Source: Deltaproteobacteria bacterium UBA3076
Lineage (GTDB): Bacteria > Desulfobacterota > Dissulfuribacteria > Dissulfuribacterales > UBA3076
Length of the DNA stretch: 9,080 nucleotides
Direction of reading: 5' to 3'
NCBI GenBank assembly: GCA_002367355.1
Contig: DFBQ01000160.1
Span: 1-9,080, forward strand
The position numbers were made by a program, and so were the translations under genes. Below are positions 4,702 to 9,080 of the stretch, one piece after another (positions within the stretch are counted from its first letter, which is position 1; every line of letters starts with the position of its first letter). The notes under the pieces are model-generated. The model had not been told where the DNA came from. It searched no databases and worked only from the letters and a program-made list of their open reading frames with translations.

Positions 4702-7401
4702 TTAGTTACTCTCAAGCTTGGCCCAATTAACTCCCCAGCCAACATCTACCTTCAGGGGCACGGCAAGATCCATTACATTTTCCATGGTTTCTTTCACCAT
4801 CATGCTGGTTTTTTTTATTTCTTTTTCCGTCACTTCGATTATCAGTTCGTCATGTACCTGGAGCAACATCCTGCAGGGTGTTTTTTCTGCCTGGATATTT
4901 GAATCAACTTCTATCATGGCCAACTTTATTATATCTGCTGCAGTGCCCTGAATAGGTGTATTAATAGCGGTTCTTTCAGCGAATTCTCTGACAGTCCTGA
5001 CCCTGCTTTTAAGGTCATGGATATAACGCCTGCGGCCAAGGAGTGTGGTGACGTGCCCCTGTTCCTTGGCCTTTTCTACAGTTTCCTTTATGTAGCGTTT
5101 TACACCGGGATATTTTGCAAAATAGCGGTCGATAAACTCCTTTGCCTGTTTATTTCCAATACCCAGTTCCTTTGCCAGACCATAGGCGCTTATTCCGTAT
5201 ATTATTCCGAAGTTAACGGTCTTGGCCGCTCTGCGCATTTCCGGCGTAACCAGCTCTGGGAACACGCTAAAAACCTCTGCTGCAGTGAGACGGTGAATGT
5301 CCTCATCATTTTTGAAGGCTTTCACCAAAGCTTCATCCCCGGAATAGTGGGCAAGGACTCTAAGCTCTATCTGGGAGTAATCCGCGGATAAGAGAAGGTT
5401 CCCCGGAGCAGGAATAAAGAGCGCCCTGATTCTCCTGCCTTCTTCTGTCCTGACAGGAATGTTCTGGAGATTGGGATCACTGGATGAGAGCCTGCCGGTG
5501 GATGTGACAGTCTGGTTAAAGGATGTGTGGACGCGCCCTGTATCAGGATTGACCATCCTCTTTAACCCGTCCACATAAGTAGACTTGAGCTTTGACAGGT
5601 TTCTATAGGCAAGGAGTTGTCGCGGAAGCTCGTGAGACTGGGCAAGTTCCTTGAGTACCTCTACGTCTGTGGAGTAACCGGTCTTCTTGCGGGTCTTTTT
5701 TTTCTGAGGAAGCTTGAGCTTTACAAAAAGTATTTCCGCCAGTTGTTTCGTAGAGTTTATGTTAAACGGCTCTCCTGCAAGCTCGATAATTTTTTTATCC
5801 AGGTCAGAGAGCCTTTGAGAAAATTCTGTTGACAGCGCATCAAGTCCTTCTATATCAACAAGAATTCCGGCCATCTCCATTCGAGCGAGAATCCGTATCA
5901 AAGGCACTTCAGCCTGCTCAAACAGTTCCAGTAGGCCGCTCTCTTTTAACCTTTTCCACAGGGCCTTTTGGACAAGAGAAGTTACGTGAACATCTTCGCA
6001 AGAGTAATCCCTGGCAAGCGGTAAGGGCACACAGGCAAAGTTTTTGACCCCTTTCTGCGTTTCAGTTACCTCTTTAAAGGATATCATGCGGTGCCCCAAC
6101 ACCTCTTGTGATATCTCAGCAAGGTTATGGCGGCGCTTTGAGGGGTTAAGGAGGTAAGAGGCCACCATTGTGTCCCCGGATATTCCCTTCAGTTCCATTC
6201 CGTGGTTGGCAAGGACAATCAGGTCATATTTTATGTTCTGCCCGATTTTTTCAATTTTTTCATTTGAAAATATTGGTCCAAGGGCCTCGGCTACCTGAGA
6301 CAAATTGAGCTGGGGCTCCTGGCTCTCGTGTCCAACAGGGATGTAAGCGGCCTTTGGTGGTGTAATGCAGAGAGAGATCCCGACAAGCTTTGCCTTCATT
6401 GGAAATTCACTCGTGGTCTCTGTGTCGATGACTATTCTTGAGGCTTTTCGTGCAATTTCTGCCCAGCGGGCAAGATCCGTCGGGGATTGTATCAGCTCAT
6501 ATTCCTTAAATGAGATGGTCTGTTCCGGCACCATCTGGTCTAAAAAGCGGGTAAGATTGAATTGTTTAAAGAGCTGCCTCAGTTTTCGCTGGTCAGGCGG
6601 GTTTCTGCGAAACGCGTTAATGTCAAGGGGGACAGTGATATCGTCTGCAAGGCTCACAAGCCTGCGCCAAAGGTTTAAGCGGTCCTTGTGGGTTTCAAGA
6701 CGCTCTTTCAATTTTCCCTTGGGGAGTTCATCCAGGTGCTTGATAAGATTATCCACTGAGCCATAGCTCTTTATGAGCTTTAGCGCAGTCTTTAGGCCAA
6801 TTCCGGGCACGCCTGGGATGTTGTCCGAGGTGTCACCGGTCAGTGTCATTACCTCCAGGAATTGAAGCGGTTCAAGACCGAATCGTTGTTGAAAGGCATC
6901 AAGATCTGTAACTTCGTCCTTCATCGAGTCCCATATGCTGACTTGTGGTCTGATCAACTGAAGGAGGTCTTTGTCGCCGGAGACAATCATAATGGTCTGA
7001 TTGGTGATGCGCCGTGCGAGTGTAGCAATTATATCGTCTGCCTCATAGCCCTTTTTCTCAAGCTGCGTGAGCCCCAGGGCATTTACTATTTCTCTTACAT
7101 ATGGGATCTGAACGCTCATATCATCAGGCATCGCAGGCCTGTTTGCCTTGTAATCGGCATAAAGGTCGTGTCTGAAGGTAGGGCCCTTAGCGTCCCACAC
7201 AATGGCTACATATTCAGGGTCTTTTTCTTTTAGTACCTTCCAGAGCATATTTGTAAGGCCGTAGATTACCTTGGTGGGAAACCCGTCATGGGTAGTCAGG
7301 GGCTGACGAATGGCAAAGTAGGCCCTGTAGAGATACGAGCTGGCATCTATCAGAAATAGTGACGAATTGGATTTTTTGTTTTGCTGATCAGGAGTTGTCA
7401 T
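4702..7401 (-). CDS. polA: DNA polymerase I
   Basis: This 899-residue family A polymerase fills gaps and removes RNA primers in lagging-strand synthesis and repair. The N-terminal 5' nuclease domain (about 14-290) shows YEADDIIA (119-126), SGDKDLLQL (141-149) and the helix-hairpin-helix region GDTSDNIPGVPGIG (189-202). The 3'-5' exonuclease (about 305-490) is intact: Exo I D326/E328 in DTET, Exo II D393 in NIKYD, Exo III Y466 and D470 in YSCED. The polymerase part has motif A ADYSQIEL with D674 and E679. Motif B has R723, K727, F731 and Y735 at the same 4-residue spacing as E. coli R754/K758/F762/Y766. Motif C is VHDE (849-852). Phe at the O-helix position predicts normal discrimination against dideoxynucleotides. 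It is slightly shorter than the 928-residue E. coli enzyme. No good Shine-Dalgarno precedes the ATG, and the upstream gene on the strand is the DUF4143 ATPase. Confidence 0.98.
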   Translation of the reverse strand: MTTPDQQNKKSNSSLFLIDASSYLYRAYFAIRQPLTTHDGFPTKVIYGLTNMLWKVLKEKDPEYVAIVWDAKGPTFRHDLYADYKANRPAMPDDMSVQIPYVREIVNALGLTQLEKKGYEADDIIATLARRITNQTIMIVSGDKDLLQLIRPQVSIWDSMKDEVTDLDAFQQRFGLEPLQFLEVMTLTGDTSDNIPGVPGIGLKTALKLIKSYGSVDNLIKHLDELPKGKLKERLETHKDRLNLWRRLVSLADDITVPLDINAFRRNPPDQRKLRQLFKQFNLTRFLDQMVPEQTISFKEYELIQSPTDLARWAEIARKASRIVIDTETTSEFPMKAKLVGISLCITPPKAAYIPVGHESQEPQLNLSQVAEALGPIFSNEKIEKIGQNIKYDLIVLANHGMELKGISGDTMVASYLLNPSKRRHNLAEISQEVLGHRMISFKEVTETQKGVKNFACVPLPLARDYSCEDVHVTSLVQKALWKRLKESGLLELFEQAEVPLIRILARMEMAGILVDIEGLDALSTEFSQRLSDLDKKIIELAGEPFNINSTKQLAEILFVKLKLPQKKKTRKKTGYSTDVEVLKELAQSHELPRQLLAYRNLSKLKSTYVDGLKRMVNPDTGRVHTSFNQTVTSTGRLSSSDPNLQNIPVRTEEGRRIRALFIPAPGNLLLSADYSQIELRVLAHYSGDEALVKAFKNDEDIHRLTAAEVFSVFPELVTPEMRRAAKTVNFGIIYGISAYGLAKELGIGNKQAKEFIDRYFAKYPGVKRYIKETVEKAKEQGHVTTLLGRRRYIHDLKSRVRTVREFAERTAINTPIQGTAADIIKLAMIEVDSNIQAEKTPCRMLLQVHDELIIEVTEKEIKKTSMMVKETMENVMDLAVPLKVDVGWGVNWAKLESN

Positions 7402-7459
7402 ATGTTTTTGATTTTATTTCCACGGCCTTAAGATGGTTTTGGATTTTGGGGAATGAGAA
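7402..7459 (-). other. Spacer between the DUF4143 ATPase gene and polA
   Basis: These 58 AT-rich bases separate the ATPase stop codon from the polA ATG. No clear Shine-Dalgarno or terminator hairpin is seen. On the minus strand a TAAAAT sits about 9 bases before the polA ATG and could act as a -10 box, but no matching -35 box lies at 16 to 18 bases. Whether polA has its own promoter here or relies on readthrough from the ATPase gene cannot be decided by inspection. Confidence 0.4.
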
Positions 7460-8632
7460 TCAGATGAATGCAGTAAGAAATTTATTCACCGGCATGACCC
7501 TTATTCCTTTATACATACGTTCATTCCTGCATTTTTTAACAACCTGATAATTATAAGGTATGGATAATTTGTCTTTAAAATAAAATAGATTTTTAGACAG
7601 GTTTGAATCGTTATTCTTAACTTCTACGGAAAACCAGGGTTTGTTGTCACAGGAAACCAAAAAGTCAACTTCTTTGCCTGTTGAATCCCTTAGAAAAGAC
7701 AGAGAAACCTTAAACCCTTCATATGAATAAAGGTAATTGCAATATTTTAACAAATGGGATGCAATAAAATTTTCCAGCCTTTGTCCATCTTCCTCAATGA
7801 CTGACCAGTCCCACAGATAGAGCTTTTTTTCTTTCCTGACTGCGGCAATCTTTTTGGACTGGTACGGCGGAATCCTGAAGCAGTAATAAAATAGCTCAAA
7901 GGTATCCAGCCAGTTTGCAACGGTTCGGAAATTAACCTGTAGATCTTCTGCCAGTGAATTGATTGACAAGATCGAGGATGTCTTTTCAGTGAGAAGTTCG
8001 GACAACAATGCAAGGTTGCCAAAATCCCTGATCATGGTTAAATCACGAATATCCTCTTTGAAAAACCTTTCTGTTCTTTCATTATGCCATCTTCGTAAAA
8101 AACGATGATTTTGTTTTATTAAAGGCTCGGGAAATCCCCCGAATTCATAAAGTGCGAAAAAATCTTCCGGATCCGGGCTGTCATGAAAGACAAGCCTATT
8201 AAACGGTTTTATATCATGGACCAAACTGTTTAGTTCCGCAATTGAAAAAGGATGCAGGGTGTAGTAATGGTATCTGCCCTGAAGCGAATCCCCCCCACGT
8301 CGGTAAATGTTCAGGCGGGCGCTGCCGGTCAAAAGAAACCGGTATTGATCCTTGCAGGTGTCATACTCACCCTTTATCCATGTTTTCCATTTGGAATGCT
8401 TATGGAATTCATCCAGGATAATCAAATCGGAATCCGGCCGCCATTCTCCTTTTAAGGCGGCACGCCTGTCATCTAATTTATCCCAGTTATAATAGCTGCT
8501 TTTATAGTTTCTGGCGATAAGATTCCTGGCAGCTGTTGTTTTGCCGACCTGCCTGGGGCCGCCGAGGAAAACCATTTTTTCTTTAAGGTCTTCCCTGATA
8601 TTTTTTGTAAGATATCTCGGCTTAACAGTCAT
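7460..8632 (-). CDS. AAA_14/DUF4143 ATPase (COG1373 type)
   Basis: This 390-residue predicted ATPase has the three-part build of its family. The N-terminal P-loop domain shows Walker A GGPRQVGKT (24-32), Walker B LIILDEF (70-76) and sensor-like LTGSAR (101-106). The family segment GGFPEP (165-170) follows. A winged-helix-like region (about 207-256, SINSLAEDLQVNFRTVANWL) leads into a PD-(D/E)XK-like C-terminal part with E287 or nearby in LENFIASHLL, D323 in EVDFLV and E337/K339 in EVK. Length is normal and the frame is intact. The biological role of this widespread family is not settled; it is common in archaea and anaerobes and patchily distributed, consistent with horizontal transfer. The gene is visibly more AT-rich than polA and lies between polA and an IS630 fragment. 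No Shine-Dalgarno precedes the ATG, but a consensus promoter is placed for leaderless transcription. Confidence 0.93.
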   Translation of the reverse strand: MTVKPRYLTKNIREDLKEKMVFLGGPRQVGKTTAARNLIARNYKSSYYNWDKLDDRRAALKGEWRPDSDLIILDEFHKHSKWKTWIKGEYDTCKDQYRFLLTGSARLNIYRRGGDSLQGRYHYYTLHPFSIAELNSLVHDIKPFNRLVFHDSPDPEDFFALYEFGGFPEPLIKQNHRFLRRWHNERTERFFKEDIRDLTMIRDFGNLALLSELLTEKTSSILSINSLAEDLQVNFRTVANWLDTFELFYYCFRIPPYQSKKIAAVRKEKKLYLWDWSVIEEDGQRLENFIASHLLKYCNYLYSYEGFKVSLSFLRDSTGKEVDFLVSCDNKPWFSVEVKNNDSNLSKNLFYFKDKLSIPYNYQVVKKCRNERMYKGIRVMPVNKFLTAFI

Positions 8633-8638
8633 GAATGT

Positions 8639-8666
8639 ATTATATGTCTATACAAAATAATGTCAA
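8639..8666 (-). promoter_or_regulatory. Consensus sigma-70 promoter for the ATPase gene, leaderless geometry
   Basis: Reading the minus strand, TTGACA (8666-8661) and TATAAT (8644-8639) are separated by 16 bases, and both hexamers match the consensus exactly. The usual distance from the -10 box puts +1 at about 8632, the A of the ATPase ATG. Together with the missing Shine-Dalgarno this predicts a leaderless mRNA. Confidence 0.8.
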
Positions 8667-8676
8667 GTATTTTGTA
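8651..8676. promoter_or_regulatory. Candidate operator: perfect 9-bp inverted repeat around the -35 box
   Basis: TACAAAATA (8651-8659) and TATTTTGTA (8668-8676) form a perfect inverted repeat with an 8-base spacer that contains the -35 hexamer of the ATPase promoter. GTCTA also flanks the palindrome on both sides in direct orientation (8646-8650 and 8678-8682). The position would let a dimeric DNA-binding protein block RNA polymerase. Whether the winged-helix part of the ATPase itself is the regulator is only a guess. Confidence 0.55.
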
Positions 8677-8876
8677 GGTCTATGCAATTATGCCAGAAAT
8701 GAGCTATTACCAGTGAGCTGTTTTCCAAGGGCAGTTTGTTTGACTTTTTTGAATGATCTAACTAAAGTTTCGCAGTTGTTATTGTTAACTGCTCCATGAT
8801 TATATTTTCTAATATATCAATAAGTTGCAAGAAGCTATCGGGATCAATTTTAGGACAAACTAGTACAGTGTATATT
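8677..8876. other. Gene-free stretch with broken protein-like frames
   Basis: No intact gene is present. On the minus strand a frame from 8878 to a TAG at 8762-8764 reads plausibly as protein (core CPKIDPDSFLQLIDILEN, then MEQLTITTAKL from an ATG at 8797). Starting two bases after that frame's last sense codon, another frame (8762-8688) reads VRSFKKVKQTALGKQL and continues to a stop. Joined, MEQLTITTAKL and VRSFKKVKQTALGKQL faintly resemble the N-terminus of Phd/YefM-type antitoxins. The stretch may be debris left by IS630 insertion; part of 8846-8870 could instead be the terminal repeat of that IS. Confidence 0.3.
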
Positions 8877-9080
8877 TTAAAATCTCGGATATAGGCGTTT
8901 CAGCTTGATACGCGCGTCATTCGTGCTAAACTGCCAATCGACCTTGGTTTGATGGTTGTTTCGATCGGTATTCCATACCGCCACTTCAGCTCGCATCTTC
9001 TCAATACAGTCAATTCGACCTGCAAGGCATTGTCGCTTCAAAACGCCGAGTTCAATCTCTGCTATGTTCACAAGTAGTTG
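8849..9080 (-). mobile_element. IS630-family insertion sequence, one end only
   Basis: The window ends inside an IS630-family element whose transposase C-terminus is visible. The element end facing the ATPase gene is probably within a few tens of bases after the transposase stop, near 8849-8870, but this boundary is a guess because the other inverted repeat lies outside the window. IS630 elements insert at TA, and several TA dinucleotides occur here (for example in CTAGTACAG). Confidence 0.5.
8877..9080 (-). CDS. IS630-family transposase, C-terminal part (cut by window edge)
   Basis: An open frame enters from the right edge and ends at TAA 8877-8879, giving 67 residues. VNIAEIELGVLKRQCL, then an ERNA-like WNTDRNN, then VDWQFSTNDARIKLKRLYP is the characteristic end of IS630-family DDE transposases. 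The glutamate in NIAE corresponds to the third catalytic acid (the NPIE position of Tc1 relatives). The bases before this motif read QLLVN where relatives usually have a GSWLN-like sequence, so this copy may be divergent or beginning to decay. The first two catalytic aspartates and the helix-turn-helix lie outside the window. The apparent GTG start at 9071 is internal and not the real start. Confidence 0.85.
   Translation of the reverse strand, partial: QLLVNIAEIELGVLKRQCLAGRIDCIEKMRAEVAVWNTDRNNHQTKVDWQFSTNDARIKLKRLYPRF

Noticed and set aside
5017..5391. Forward 124-codon frame inside polA
   Set aside because: It is antisense to the conserved polymerase domain of polA, with no ribosome site or recognisable motif.
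9069..9071. GTG at 9071 as a true start of a 64-residue protein
   Set aside because: The frame stays open to the window edge and the residues align with the interior of IS630 transposases, so the start is outside the window.

Overview
The window looks like a Gram-negative bacterial chromosome segment of moderate GC. Evidence is a signal-peptide-bearing beta-barrel gene, a LolA-fold periplasmic protein and a full-length bacterial DNA polymerase I. The gene styles suggest an anaerobic Desulfobacterota-like organism, but this is a weak inference because no rRNA or marker phylogeny is available here.

Left half (117-4692, + strand): five genes in one direction that look like an envelope-export operon. 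They are a LolD/MacB-type ABC ATPase, an FtsX/MacB-type permease, a small exported protein with a NifX/NifB-type (Nitro_FeMo-Co) fold, a LolA-like 'outer membrane lipoprotein-sorting' protein, and an outer-membrane beta-barrel. The last three genes overlap one another by 35 and 14 bases. The first two junctions instead carry copies of a palindromic GAAGGCTGAAGG-type repeat whose 36-base core is inverted between the copies. A working model is an inner-membrane ABC machine that hands a lipid or lipoprotein to a periplasmic LolA-like carrier and on to an outer-membrane barrel. The substrate cannot be read from the sequence, and the exported NifX-like protein is an unexpected partner.

Middle (4702-7401, - strand): polA, converging on the barrel gene with a 9-base gap. 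The 5' nuclease, proofreading exonuclease and polymerase motifs are all intact.

Right (7460-9080, - strand): an AAA_14/DUF4143 ATPase (COG1373 type) lies 58 bases upstream of polA. A consensus promoter, TTGACA-N16-TATAAT, is placed so that transcription should begin at or next to the A of its ATG, which predicts a leaderless mRNA. The -35 box sits in the loop of a perfect 9-bp inverted repeat, a candidate operator. Beyond this are short protein-like broken frames and, at the window edge, the C-terminal 67 residues of an IS630-family transposase. The right end therefore reads as a mobile or recently acquired patch next to a housekeeping gene.
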